A DNA stretch of 64,000 nt from Treponema sp. OMZ 790 (GTDB taxonomy: Bacteria > Spirochaetota > Spirochaetia > Treponematales > Treponemataceae): assembly GCF_024181285.1 (NCBI RefSeq), contig NZ_CP051201.1:682001-746000 (forward strand), in the 5' to 3' direction. Within the stretch, counting starts at the first letter, position 1. The number at the start of each line of letters is the position of its first letter. Below are positions 34,194-41,794 of this stretch, piece after piece. Both the position numbers and the translations under genes were made by a program. Under the pieces are notes generated by a model that saw only the letters and a list, made by a program, of their open reading frames with translations, did not search any database and was not told where the DNA came from.

Positions 34194-35009
34194 ATGAAAA
34201 AATTTACAGGAATAGTTCTTTTATTCTTTGTAGCTATGGCTTCATTTGCACACTTTCAAATGATTTACACCCCGACTTCAATTGTTGAGGGCAGCTCTGT
34301 CGATTTTAAGATTGTTTTTACCCATCCTGCCGACGCGGGTCACACAATGGATATCGGTAAAAACGAAGCCGGTGAAATAAAAGGTTTTGAAAAATTCTTT
34401 TCGGTTCACAAGGAAAAGGTACAGGATTTGCTTCCCTCTTTAAAGAAAACAAAATTTGCTGCTTTAGAAAGTGAGGCTTCTGCCTATGATCTTACCTTGA
34501 GCAAGGATAACGGTTTTAGAGGAGGCGGAGACTGGGCTCTTATCGCTGTTCCCCATCCTTATTATGAAGGTGCTGAAGGTAAGTATATACAGCAGATAAC
34601 CAAGGTATTTATTAATAAGGGTGATCTTGCAACAGACTGGAGCTCAAGATGTGCCCAAGGTTATCCCGAAATCATGCCCTTGGTAAAGCCCTATGATGTT
34701 TGGGTCGGCGGACTTTTCAGAGGTGTTGTTGTAGATTCAAAAGGCAAGCCCGTTCCCAATGCTGAAATTGAAGTTGAATATATCAACTTTGATGTGGACA
34801 TGAAGGCAAGCAAATTTATCGGTTCGCCGAGAACTGAGGCTGCTGCAACAGTTATTCTTGCAGATAAAAACGGTGTATTCTCCTTTGTTCCTCACAAGGC
34901 CGGTTACTGGGGTTTTGCTGCTTTAGAAGCAGGAAGAACCAAGAAATTTGCCGGTAAAGAACTTTCTCAAGACGCAGTACTCTGGATTGAGGCAATGCCG
35001 GTAAAATAA
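34194..35009 (+). CDS. Secreted DUF4198 protein, soluble paralogue
   Basis: 271 residues, clearly paralogous to the preceding gene (the same TMDIGKNEAGEIKGF, GGGDWALIAVPHPYYEGAEG and PEIMPLVKPYDVWVGG blocks) but without the C-terminal membrane helix, so probably free in the periplasm. The signal peptide ends FAH, again predicting a mature N-terminus of His-Phe-Gln. It follows a terminator and an upstream TAGGAG. Likely role: metal carrier handing over to the membrane-tethered paralogue or to FeoB. Confidence 0.8.
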   Translation: MKKFTGIVLLFFVAMASFAHFQMIYTPTSIVEGSSVDFKIVFTHPADAGHTMDIGKNEAGEIKGFEKFFSVHKEKVQDLLPSLKKTKFAALESEASAYDLTLSKDNGFRGGGDWALIAVPHPYYEGAEGKYIQQITKVFINKGDLATDWSSRCAQGYPEIMPLVKPYDVWVGGLFRGVVVDSKGKPVPNAEIEVEYINFDVDMKASKFIGSPRTEAAATVILADKNGVFSFVPHKAGYWGFAALEAGRTKKFAGKELSQDAVLWIEAMPVK

Positions 35010-35019
35010 GGGTTTCCTT

Positions 35020-35205
35020 ATGACATTAGGAATGGTCTTGACTATTTCCATAGTTGCAGGTGTTATTGTCTTACTCATCCGTAAATATTACAGGATATTT
35101 AAGGGTAAGGCTTCAGCCTGCAGCTGTGGAGAAAAAAACATCAATCCTAAGAGCGGCTGCAGTTGCGGATGCTGCGGCTGTTCTGCGGGAAAAAAAGAAA
35201 GCTAG
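35020..35205 (+). CDS. FeoB-associated Cys-rich membrane protein
   Basis: 61 residues: one transmembrane helix (about 5-22), a basic stretch (RKYYRIFKGK), then a cysteine cluster CSCGEKN ... CSCGCCGCSAG containing eight cysteines in about 22 residues. This matches the small FeoB-associated Cys-rich proteins found with many feo operons (PF12669-type). The cluster may bind iron or an iron-sulfur centre at the cytoplasmic face. It starts 10 bp after the DUF4198 gene with AAGGG upstream. Confidence 0.85.
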   Translation: MTLGMVLTISIVAGVIVLLIRKYYRIFKGKASACSCGEKNINPKSGCSCGCCGCSAGKKES

Positions 35206-35296
35206 TTTCTTTTTACTTTAAGCAAAGCTGTAATTTTTTTGTTTAAATAAAAAGTTAGCTATAGATAACTTATATTAACTTAAAGGAGTTTTTATT

Positions 35297-36505
35297 ATGG
35301 TTAATAAAAGAATTGGTGCAAAAATTGCACTTATCTTGATTACACTTGCAGTTCTTTTTACTGCATGTAAGTCGATGCCTGCTGCAAAAATGAACGATAA
35401 ACTTGCAGCCGGTATGGAGTTGGCTGCTTGGAAAGGTGAATGGGTTTCGGCAGATATTATAAAAGATAACCCTGCTTTAAAAGCAGCGTATAAGAAAACT
35501 GCTGCCGATATGCCCTTCTACACAGCTGAAGGTCTTGAAGCTGCTGCGTTGGATATGTACAGAACACCTGTGGTAAAAGCAAAGTTTGACGGTTCAAACA
35601 CTGTTCTTTTTACCTATATGGATAAAGAAGGTAAAGAAATGCAGATTTCCGTCAAATACAAGTACATAGGACAAAAAGCCGATATGGAATATCCCGATTC
35701 TATGTGGGAAACATTTGAAGTTGCCGAAGAAACACCTGAAAATGCAAAATTTAAATATTTTATAGCACTTCCTCCTCATGGACATGGTGACGGCCCCCAG
35801 CACTGGCATGCACGTTTTGGCAGCCGCAGTATTGGCAGCCTTATTTCCGGTGCCGGAAAATGGCCTACATACTATTCTTCATCCATACCAAAATCTGACC
35901 TTGTTAAAATGTTTGAATCCTCAATCTCGAATATGCCGAAGTGGCTTCCTGTTTCCCCTTTTGAATCCTATGCCAAGCATGGTAAATGGATTAATAGTAT
36001 TTCTATGGCAGAGAGCACCGCGAAAGAAGTTGAGGCTGTTTATGCAAAAGTTCTTAAAGAATATGCAGGAAAAAATCCTAAGGGCGGAGACTTTACAAAA
36101 CAGGATGTAATTAATCAGTTTAAAAAGGTATACGGCCCCGGTAAAGATTTTACACACATGGATTTTATTGTAAAAAACGGAAAAAATGAGCTTGTTATAT
36201 CTAAAGACGGAAAAGAAATTTTCAGATCTTCTTATGTAAGAGTTGCTGCTTCTAAAGCTAAACCTTATCTTACAATGAAGGCAGAAAAAAATAATGCCGG
36301 AAAATATTCTTTAATTTCTTTTGTTGTTGTACATGGAGATCCTGCTCACTTCCATTTGTTCTATGGAGCTAATGAGGAGGAGATTGCAAATCAAGTTGGT
36401 ACACCCACATGCTATAAGGCTGAAAGAAGCAATGCTGAAATCGCCGCAGGTATGGAAAACTCAATCAAACGTCAACTTGATTCTCTTATTAAGACTAAAA
36501 AATAA
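35297..36505 (+). CDS. Tandem ZinT-like metal-binding lipoprotein 1
   Basis: 402 residues with lipobox TAC (VLFTACKSMP). Two ZinT-type units follow. Unit 1 has LAAWKGEWVS, KYKYIGQ, WETFEV and HWHARFGSRSIGSL...WPTYYSSSIPKSDLVKM, which lines up with E. coli ZinT HFHIFMG...WPTYYPYQLSSEEVVEEM. Unit 2 has THMDFI, HFHLFYGANEEEIANQVGTPTCY and NAEIAAGMENS. ZinT binds zinc or cadmium and passes metal to transporters. A His-rich segment (HGHGDGPQHWH) strengthens the metal-binding assignment. It is preceded by AAGGAG and followed by a terminator. Confidence 0.8.
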   Translation: MVNKRIGAKIALILITLAVLFTACKSMPAAKMNDKLAAGMELAAWKGEWVSADIIKDNPALKAAYKKTAADMPFYTAEGLEAAALDMYRTPVVKAKFDGSNTVLFTYMDKEGKEMQISVKYKYIGQKADMEYPDSMWETFEVAEETPENAKFKYFIALPPHGHGDGPQHWHARFGSRSIGSLISGAGKWPTYYSSSIPKSDLVKMFESSISNMPKWLPVSPFESYAKHGKWINSISMAESTAKEVEAVYAKVLKEYAGKNPKGGDFTKQDVINQFKKVYGPGKDFTHMDFIVKNGKNELVISKDGKEIFRSSYVRVAASKAKPYLTMKAEKNNAGKYSLISFVVVHGDPAHFHLFYGANEEEIANQVGTPTCYKAERSNAEIAAGMENSIKRQLDSLIKTKK

Positions 36506-36511
36506 ATTTTG

Positions 36512-36540
36512 TTGGGAACCCTTTGCGGTTCCCAATTTTA
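36512..36540 (+). terminator. Rho-independent terminator after ZinT-like gene 1
   Basis: TTGGGAACC (36512-36520), loop CTTTGC, GGTTCCCAA (36527-36535), then TTTTA. Confidence 0.9.
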
Positions 36541-36593
36541 TTTAGCCTATCAATATTTGATAAGGTTTTATTCCGACATAGGGAGGTTTATTT

Positions 36594-37802
36594 ATGTCTA
36601 AGAAAAATTTTAGTGTAAAACTTGTAGTAGTTTTGATGCTTTTTGCAGCTTTGTTTACGGCATGTAAGTCTATGCCCGATACAATCGGAGGCATGAAAAT
36701 TGAGGCCGGTAAAGAACTTGCTGCTTGGAAAGGCGAATGGGTTTCAGTGGATGCCGTAAAAAATGATCCTTCTTTGAAAGCATTATACAAAGAAGCCGCG
36801 GCAAAGAATTCGAATTATACCGCTGAGGGTATCAAAGACGCTGTTGAAGCGAGAAGAAAAACTCCCTTTTTAAGGGTAAAATTCGATGGAACAAATAGGG
36901 TTGTATTTACAGTTCTTGATACAAACGGAAAAGAAAAAGAGATCGCTGCCGAATACAAATACATAGGCAAGGTTCCTATGCCAGGTTATGAAGGTTCCTT
37001 TTGGGAAACCTTTGAAGCCGTAAAAAATGTACGCGGTCTTACTATGGCAAAATACATGATCTGTACTGAACCTCACAGTCATGATGGCGGAATGGTTCAC
37101 TGGCATGCAAGATTTGGAGGAACGGATATTGATACCCTCGTAAAAAAAGCCGATTCTTCTTATTGGCCGACATATGTTGACGGTTCAACGACCAATGAAA
37201 CACTTTTGGAAAATTTTAAAAAATCGGCAGAAAACATCGCCGCTAAACTTCCTGCCCCCTTTGCCGTTTATGCCAAAGAAGGAAAGTGGATGAACAGCTC
37301 TTTAATTTACGATAATACAAGTGCAGAAGTTGACGCAGCTTATGATAAAATCATCAAAGAATTTGCCGGTAAAAATCCAAAAGGCGGCGATTTCACAAAG
37401 GCCGAAATTATTGCCGAAATGAAAAAAGCATACGGAACGACAGAACTTTATACTCACATAGAATTTATTACCGAGAATGGAAAGAACGAATTTGTGGTTT
37501 ATAAAGACGGTAAAGAAATTCATCGAGCCGCTTATAAGAGAACTGCCGAAAATGCTTCCAAGCCCGGATTGCTTGCCGTTAAAACAGACAAAAAAGATGC
37601 CGGAATGTTTAAGACAATTTCTTTTACAAACCCCGGAGGAAGTCCCTTGCACTTCCATTTTTGGTACGGTATGACCGATGCGGATTTTGCAAAGATTAAA
37701 GGAAAACCGACTTGTATACCTGCAAATTCATCAAACGAAATGATTGCAAAGCGAGTTGAAGGTTCTTGCCGTAAAATTTTAAGCGGGATTGTGCAAAAAT
37801 AA
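36594..37802 (+). CDS. Tandem ZinT-like metal-binding lipoprotein 2
   Basis: A second 402-residue paralogue of the preceding gene, with the same lipobox (LFTACKSMP). Unit 1 has LAAWKGEWVS, KYKYIGKV, WETFEAV and HSHDGGMVHWHARFGG...SYWPTYVDG; unit 2 has YTHIEFIT, LHFHFWYGMTDADFAKIKGKPTC and SNEMIAKRVEGS. Identical length and closely matching unit boundaries show duplication of the whole gene after duplication of the domain. Divergence in the His-rich loop (HSHDGG against HGHGDG) may alter metal choice. It has GGGAGG upstream and is followed by its own hairpin. Confidence 0.8.
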   Translation: MSKKNFSVKLVVVLMLFAALFTACKSMPDTIGGMKIEAGKELAAWKGEWVSVDAVKNDPSLKALYKEAAAKNSNYTAEGIKDAVEARRKTPFLRVKFDGTNRVVFTVLDTNGKEKEIAAEYKYIGKVPMPGYEGSFWETFEAVKNVRGLTMAKYMICTEPHSHDGGMVHWHARFGGTDIDTLVKKADSSYWPTYVDGSTTNETLLENFKKSAENIAAKLPAPFAVYAKEGKWMNSSLIYDNTSAEVDAAYDKIIKEFAGKNPKGGDFTKAEIIAEMKKAYGTTELYTHIEFITENGKNEFVVYKDGKEIHRAAYKRTAENASKPGLLAVKTDKKDAGMFKTISFTNPGGSPLHFHFWYGMTDADFAKIKGKPTCIPANSSNEMIAKRVEGSCRKILSGIVQK

Positions 37803-37810
37803 ATGAATAT

Positions 37811-37845
37811 TCCTCTAAGGTCTGATTGACTTTAGAGGAGCTTAT
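37811..37845 (+). terminator. Probable terminator after ZinT-like gene 2
   Basis: TCCTCTAA (37811-37818) pairs perfectly with TTAGAGGA (37832-37839) over a 13-nt loop; only a short T-rich run follows. The loop also contains TTGACT, a possible -35 element for the next gene. Confidence 0.5.
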
Positions 37846-37889
37846 TTGATATTATAATAAAAGGTTTTATCTTAGTTAGGAGAAGAAAG

Positions 37890-38228
37890 ATGAAAAAAAG
37901 AACAGCTATTTTTATTTGCTTTTTGGTGTTGGGAGCAGCTTTTTTGTTTGCTCATGCCCCTATCTTTAATTGCTATGATAATGGTGACGGTACCTTCTTA
38001 TGTGAAGGCGGTTTTTCCGACGGCTCATCTGCTGCAGGTGTAGAAATCCGCATCGAAAATCCCAAGGAAAAAGATGCAAAGAAGAAGGTCTTATTTACCG
38101 GTAAGCTTGATAAAAACGGTGAGCTTACAATTAAATATGCCGACATCAAAGTGAAAGATTTTTTAATTATCTTTGATGCAGGTCCCGGGCATATAGTAAA
38201 AGTAAAATCAACCGATATCGAAAAATAA
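37890..38228 (+). CDS. Small secreted NikL-like protein
   Basis: 112 residues. The signal peptide ends FAH, predicting a mature N-terminus of His-Ala-Pro. It matches the N-terminal domain of the 32541-33083 protein (NCYDNGDGTFLCEGGFSDGSSAAGVEIRI, then FLIIFDAGPGHIVK) but lacks its linker and membrane helix. Two Cys flank the first strand. TAGGAGA precedes the ATG. It closes the metal island, just before a terminator and the converging suf genes. Confidence 0.7.
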   Translation: MKKRTAIFICFLVLGAAFLFAHAPIFNCYDNGDGTFLCEGGFSDGSSAAGVEIRIENPKEKDAKKKVLFTGKLDKNGELTIKYADIKVKDFLIIFDAGPGHIVKVKSTDIEK

Positions 38229-38247
38229 GATTGTTTCGATTTTTTTG

Positions 38248-38280
38248 AAGGAGACTTGTTTTTACATGTCTCCTTTTTTT
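38248..38280. terminator. Bidirectional terminator between the metal island and sufU
   Basis: AAGGAGAC (38248-38255) pairs with GTCTCCTT (38268-38275) and continues into a T-run. The stem reaches into the last codons of sufU on the other strand. Confidence 0.75.
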
Positions 38281-38705
38281 TCGTTTAAAAGAACATCGGC
38301 TGAATGCCAGCTTAAAGTTGCACATTTTATGCGGGCAGGCATTTCGGCAAAGTATTCCAAGATTTGGGCATCTTCCAGTTCTTCCTTTTCTTCTTCAGAA
38401 ACTTCTTTCCCATTCATCATCTTAAAAAATATTTCTACCTTGCGTTTGCCTTCTTCGGCTTTTTTTCCTTTTATAAGTTCGATGAGCATATTTGTAGAAG
38501 CCGTCGAAATAGCACAGCCCCTTCCTAAAAAAGAAGCCTCTTCGATGATTCCGTCTTTTTCCCTGATGAGGAGGGTAAGGTCATCGCCGCATGAAGGGTT
38601 ATGACCTCTTTCTATCTTTACGCCTTCGCCCGAAAGTTCTCGGCAGTTTTCTTTTTTTCTGGAATATTCCAAAATCATTTCCTGATAAATCGTATCTATG
38701 TCCAT
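38262..38705 (-). CDS. sufU: Fe-S cluster assembly scaffold/sulfur acceptor SufU
   Basis: 147 residues with the ligand set of the SufU/IscU family: NPSCGDD (Cys and Asp), GRGCAIS (Cys) and RIKCATLSWHSAD (Cys). It accepts persulfide sulfur from SufS. The insert between the second and third ligand (EGKRKVEIFFKMMNGKEVSEEE) is typical of SufU rather than IscU. It is 35 bp downstream of sufS. No sufB, sufC or sufD gene is in the window. Confidence 0.93.
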   Translation of the reverse strand: MDIDTIYQEMILEYSRKKENCRELSGEGVKIERGHNPSCGDDLTLLIREKDGIIEEASFLGRGCAISTASTNMLIELIKGKKAEEGKRKVEIFFKMMNGKEVSEEEKEELEDAQILEYFAEMPARIKCATLSWHSADVLLNEKKGDM

Positions 38706-38740
38706 TTATGTTTCCTTATCGATATTCTTTTTAAATTTTT

Positions 38741-39943
38741 TTAATTTTTTAAAAAAACGCTTTTTACTTTTTTTAAGGCCGTAATCATAACGTCTATGTC
38801 TTCCTTGGTGTTAAAAATAGAAAAACTTGCACGGCAGCAGGAGTTTATGTTCAAGTGAGCCATCAGGGGCTGAGTACAGTGATGACCGCTCCTTACCATA
38901 ACTCCGTACTCGTTTAAAATATAGGATGTGTCATGTGAGTGCACGTCTTTTACGTTAAAAGCTATTATGCCTGCCCGCTCCGGAGCATCGGTTCCGTAGG
39001 TTTCAACAAAGTCAAGTTTTTTTAATTCCGAAAGAGCATAATCGTCCAATTCTTTTACGGTTTTTTCTATATTGGAATAGCCGATTTTTTCGATATATTC
39101 TATTGCGTGTTTAAGAGAAACTATGGCAGAAGTGTCGTGGGTGCCGCCCTCGTATTTATAAGGGGCTTCCTTAAACTCGCTTGAATCTTCCGTGACAAAA
39201 TTGATCATATCTCCCCCGTATAAAAAGGGAGGCATCTTGTCCAAGAGCTCTTTTTTCCCGTAAAGCACTCCGGCTCCGAAGTCGGAAAAAATCTTATGGC
39301 CCGAAAAAACCAAAAAATCGCAGTCGAGGGCCGATACATTCTGCCTGTAGTGAGCTATCGACTGGGCTGCATCCACCACAACTACGGCTCCGTTTTCATG
39401 GGAGAGTTTTATAACATCTTCTACAGGGTTTATAATTCCGGTTGCATTTACCACGCTTGAAAGGGAAACAACCTTCGTTTTAGACGAAAGTTTTGCCTTA
39501 AAGTCGTTCATGTCCAAGGTGCCGTTTTTGTTGAGGTAGATAAATTTTAAGGCTGCTCCTGTTTGTTTTGCAACAAACTGCCAAGGCACAAGGTTTGCAT
39601 GATGGTTTGATACAGCAAGCAGAATTTCATCCCCGGCTTTAAGCTGCGATAAGCCGTAACAATAAGCGATTATGTTTAAAGCCTCGGTAGAATTTTTTGT
39701 AAATACAATGCTTTCTATTTTATCGGCCCCGATAAACTCAGCCGTTTTTTTTCTTGTTTCTTCAACCAAAATAGAAGAAGCTATTGCAAGGGAATGAGAG
39801 CCCCGCCCCGCATTTCCGTTTGAGTGTAAAAAATATTCTTTAACGCCTTCGATAACTTGTACAGGCCTTTGTGCCGTTGCCGCCGAATCCAAATAATGAA
39901 TGTTGGGATTTTGCATAAGCAAGGGAAAATCGCTTTTATACAT
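38741..39943 (-). CDS. sufS: Cysteine desulfurase SufS
   Basis: A 400-residue pyridoxal-phosphate enzyme that takes sulfur from cysteine for Fe-S clusters. Visible landmarks are YLDSAATAQRP, NHHANLVPW, VVVDAAQSIAH, the PLP lysine in FSGHKIFSDFGAGVLYG, the Arg-Ser-Gly-His-His-Cys catalytic-cysteine loop (RSGHHCTQPLM) and GGDMI. The ATG follows GAAGGAGC. It lies head to head with the toxin-antitoxin module and tail to tail with the metal island, an arrangement that puts Fe-S assembly next to iron uptake. Confidence 0.95.
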   Translation of the reverse strand: MYKSDFPLLMQNPNIHYLDSAATAQRPVQVIEGVKEYFLHSNGNAGRGSHSLAIASSILVEETRKKTAEFIGADKIESIVFTKNSTEALNIIAYCYGLSQLKAGDEILLAVSNHHANLVPWQFVAKQTGAALKFIYLNKNGTLDMNDFKAKLSSKTKVVSLSSVVNATGIINPVEDVIKLSHENGAVVVVDAAQSIAHYRQNVSALDCDFLVFSGHKIFSDFGAGVLYGKKELLDKMPPFLYGGDMINFVTEDSSEFKEAPYKYEGGTHDTSAIVSLKHAIEYIEKIGYSNIEKTVKELDDYALSELKKLDFVETYGTDAPERAGIIAFNVKDVHSHDTSYILNEYGVMVRSGHHCTQPLMAHLNINSCCRASFSIFNTKEDIDVMITALKKVKSVFLKN

Positions 39944-39989
39944 CTTCTATGCTCCTTCGTTTAAATTTGCGTAAACATAAAGATGCTTT

Positions 39990-40018
39990 ATTTTACAAAA
40001 AAATCGGCCTTTTGTCCA
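39990..40018 (-). promoter_or_regulatory. Promoter of sufS-sufU
   Basis: TGGACA (40013-40018), 17 bp, TAAAAT (39990-39995) on the minus strand. The leader would be about 40 nt with GAAGGAGC before the ATG. Confidence 0.45.
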
Positions 40019-40119
40019 GCAATGGGGAAAAGCCTATAAGCCGCAAGACCGTTTATCTGCTTTCCGCAACCCCGACCTCTTGCAGAAATGCTTGTAGACA
40101 AATGTTTGTAAAAAAGCTC

Positions 40120-40148
40120 TTGACATATAATCAAAAAATGATTATAAT
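40120..40148 (+). promoter_or_regulatory. Promoter with operator palindrome for toxin-antitoxin module 1
   Basis: TTGACA (40120-40125), 17 bp, TATAAT (40143-40148): a consensus promoter. The spacer and -10 box contain the palindrome TATAATCA-AAAAA-TGATTATA (40126-40146), a likely antitoxin binding site. Transcription start seven bases on is the GTG at 40155. Confidence 0.7.
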
Positions 40149-40154
40149 TTATAT

Positions 40155-40418
40155 GTGTATAGGATAATCCAAAAAAAGCGGATAACAAAAGCTGTAGCAA
40201 AAATGCCGCAAAAAGAACAAGAACTATATGCCCAGCTAATACTGGATTTAAAAGAATCAGGCCCCGTGCAAACATGCTGGCCTAATTTCAGTTCTTTAGG
40301 CAAAAATAAATATCATTGCCACCTATCCTATCATTGGATTGCCTGTTGGAAAGAAACAATCAAAGGTATTGAAATGGAGGTATACTATGCAGGTTCACGT
40401 GAAAACGCCCCTTATTAA
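40155..40418 (+). CDS. RelE/HigB-type toxin of module 1
   Basis: 87 residues beginning with GTG at 40155, apparently without any 5' leader. The pattern MYRIIQKKRITKAVAKMPQKE, NFSSLGKNKYHCHLSYHWIACWKET and EVYYAGSRENAPY matches the small ParE/RelE-like cytotoxic repressors that usually precede their Xre antitoxin (HigBA order). Typical members cleave mRNA on the ribosome. It overlaps the antitoxin gene by 32 bp. Activity of this copy is not shown by sequence alone. Confidence 0.75.
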   Translation: MYRIIQKKRITKAVAKMPQKEQELYAQLILDLKESGPVQTCWPNFSSLGKNKYHCHLSYHWIACWKETIKGIEMEVYYAGSRENAPY

Positions 40419-40743
40419 AATTGAAGGCGACATTCCGCCCGATTTATTGGCATTCGTAAAAACACAATACAAACATGTTACCGTCGAATATGATGACGAT
40501 GACGAATACGAAGAGGTAACGGAAACCGAATGGTTTAAGAACATTCAAAAAAATATGACACCTCAAAAAACATTAAAACTTTTAAGAAACCGTGACAATC
40601 TTACACAGGCAGGGCTTGCAGAAAAACTTTGTATCAATGTACAAAATGTTTCCGGAATGGAGCGGGGAGTCCGCCCTATAAGTATAGCTATGGCAAAAAA
40701 ACTGGGCGCCGTATTTAACACAAGCTACAAAAAATTTTTATAG
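40387..40743 (+). CDS. Xre-family antitoxin of module 1 (HigA-like)
   Basis: 118 residues. The ATG at 40387 follows GGAGG inside the toxin gene. The N-terminal part (MQVHVKTPLIKIEGDIPPDLL) is predicted to bind toxin. Residues about 60-115 form the Cro/CI helix-turn-helix NLTQAGLAEKLCINVQNVSGMERG. It would repress the promoter through the palindrome at 40126-40146. Confidence 0.8.
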   Translation: MQVHVKTPLIKIEGDIPPDLLAFVKTQYKHVTVEYDDDDEYEEVTETEWFKNIQKNMTPQKTLKLLRNRDNLTQAGLAEKLCINVQNVSGMERGVRPISIAMAKKLGAVFNTSYKKFL

Positions 40744-41032
40744 TTTATTATGATACAATTTTGCCTTATTTTTTTTATCTTGACCTTTTTTATATTTTAG
40801 ACTATATTGGTACGCGGAGACGGTTGGCACGACAGCGCTAGCATCTGCGCTGTAGGCGGGCGGTACATCAGCAGTCCTGCCAGCTGGAGCGACGGACTCT
40901 GTTTCCGTTTGGCTTGCCGCCCCTAGGTAAAATATCAAAGTGAGAAGTTTAAAGTACGAAGAACGAAGTTTGACATTCGACATTCGCACTTTCCTTCATT
41001 CGTACTTTGGCATTCCTAAAGGACATACATTT
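40744..41032. other. Atypical 289-bp spacer between two converging toxin-antitoxin modules; possible dispersed repeat
   Basis: The segment is richer in G and C than its surroundings. It holds a hairpin CAGCGC/GCGCTG (40833-40838 with 40847-40852) and, toward 41010, several CATTCG/CGAA-type short repeats. A minus-strand reading frame of 83 codons crosses it, but it has no ribosome-binding site, a low-complexity middle and a composition unlike its neighbours. I suspect a treponemal intergenic repeat or mobile remnant. Confidence 0.4.
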
Positions 41033-41344
41033 TTAACCGCCTTTGAGCACACTTTCTACATATTGCGGATTAGCCGAAACAATTTTAAGGAGAGATAATG
41101 CCGCCCCGTCAGGTTTACGCCGTCCTTGTTCCCAGTTTCGTAGGGTTCCTATACTGATATTAAGCATAGCGGCAAATTCTTCTTGTGTTTTATTTGTCTT
41201 ATCACGTATTTTAGCAATATCTAAAGGCTCTATTTCAAAAACCCTTGAAGGGATGATTTCTCCTTTTTCAATTAAAACAGCTTCTTTTACGCTTTGGAGT
41301 AATTCAGTAAACATCTCATCACTCATTTTTTTTCTTTTAAACAT
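41033..41344 (-). CDS. Xre-family antitoxin of module 2
   Basis: 103 residues with MSDEMFTELLQSVKEAVLIEKGE at the N-terminus and a Cro/CI helix-turn-helix DKTNKTQEEFAAMLNISIGTLRNWEQGRRKPDG in the second half, the NadS/HigA2 type of antitoxin. It follows AAGGAG and comes 9 bp after a broken toxin gene. It should still repress its promoter at 41668-41696 through the palindrome there. Confidence 0.85.
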   Translation of the reverse strand: MFKRKKMSDEMFTELLQSVKEAVLIEKGEIIPSRVFEIEPLDIAKIRDKTNKTQEEFAAMLNISIGTLRNWEQGRRKPDGAALSLLKIVSANPQYVESVLKGG

Positions 41345-41353
41345 AAAAACTCC

Positions 41354-41662
41354 TTATAAATCTTTAATAAAACTTGCCAGCATATTTATTTGTTTTTTTG
41401 TAATATTCTCCGCATCGCTTTTTGAATAAGCAAATAGCAAATATATCTTTGTTTCAGTTTTTATAAAATAGATAATCCTAACACCGCCACTTTTTCCCGT
41501 ATTCTTTTTACCTCATCTTATTTTTCGTATTCCTGCGCCTCCTTTAATCAACTTACCTTTTAATGGATTGCATACTAGATATTCTTTAAATTGTTTATAT
41601 GTATCTTCATCCAGTAATTTATTTATTTGTTTTGTAAAAACAGGCGTTTCTATAATCTTCAT
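41354..41662 (-). pseudogene. RelE-type toxin of module 2, interrupted by an in-frame TGA
   Basis: The frame from ATG 41662 to TAA at 41354 is 103 codons long and encodes MKIIETPVFTKQINKLL, GGAGIRKIR, then GKKNTGKSGGVRIIYF and KKQINMLASFIKDL, a RelE/HigB2 pattern. It is broken by a TGA at 41513-41515 (codon 50), exactly where relatives have Trp in the R-W/S-G motif, so a TGG to TGA change is the simplest cause. The truncated product would lack the catalytic core. Its promoter and antitoxin are intact. Confidence 0.75.
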
Positions 41663-41667
41663 ATCTT

Positions 41668-41696
41668 ATTATACGCCATTGGCGTAAGTCTGTCAA
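41668..41696 (-). promoter_or_regulatory. Promoter with operator palindrome for module 2, predicted leaderless
   Basis: TTGACA (41691-41696), 17 bp, TATAAT (41668-41673) on the minus strand. Between them and overlapping the -10 box is the palindrome TACGCCATTGGCGTA (41672-41686). The predicted start is within a base of the ATG at 41662. Confidence 0.7.
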
Positions 41697-41794
41697 TGCC
41701 GATTAAACACTTACTAAAATTAAGAAAGTCAAAACAAGTTGAATTTACAAAATTTTGTCATATTAAAAATTCGGATTTATTTTAAAGGAAGGAT

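Noticed and set aside
40738..40989. 83-codon minus-strand frame between the toxin-antitoxin modules
   Set aside because: No ribosome-binding site, low-complexity Ala/Ser/Val-rich middle and repeat-like DNA; more likely part of an intergenic repeat than a gene.
41513..41515. In-frame TGA in the toxin gene as a selenocysteine codon
   Set aside because: The position corresponds to Trp, not to a catalytic Cys, and no selenocysteine-insertion hairpin is evident just downstream. A nonsense change is simpler.
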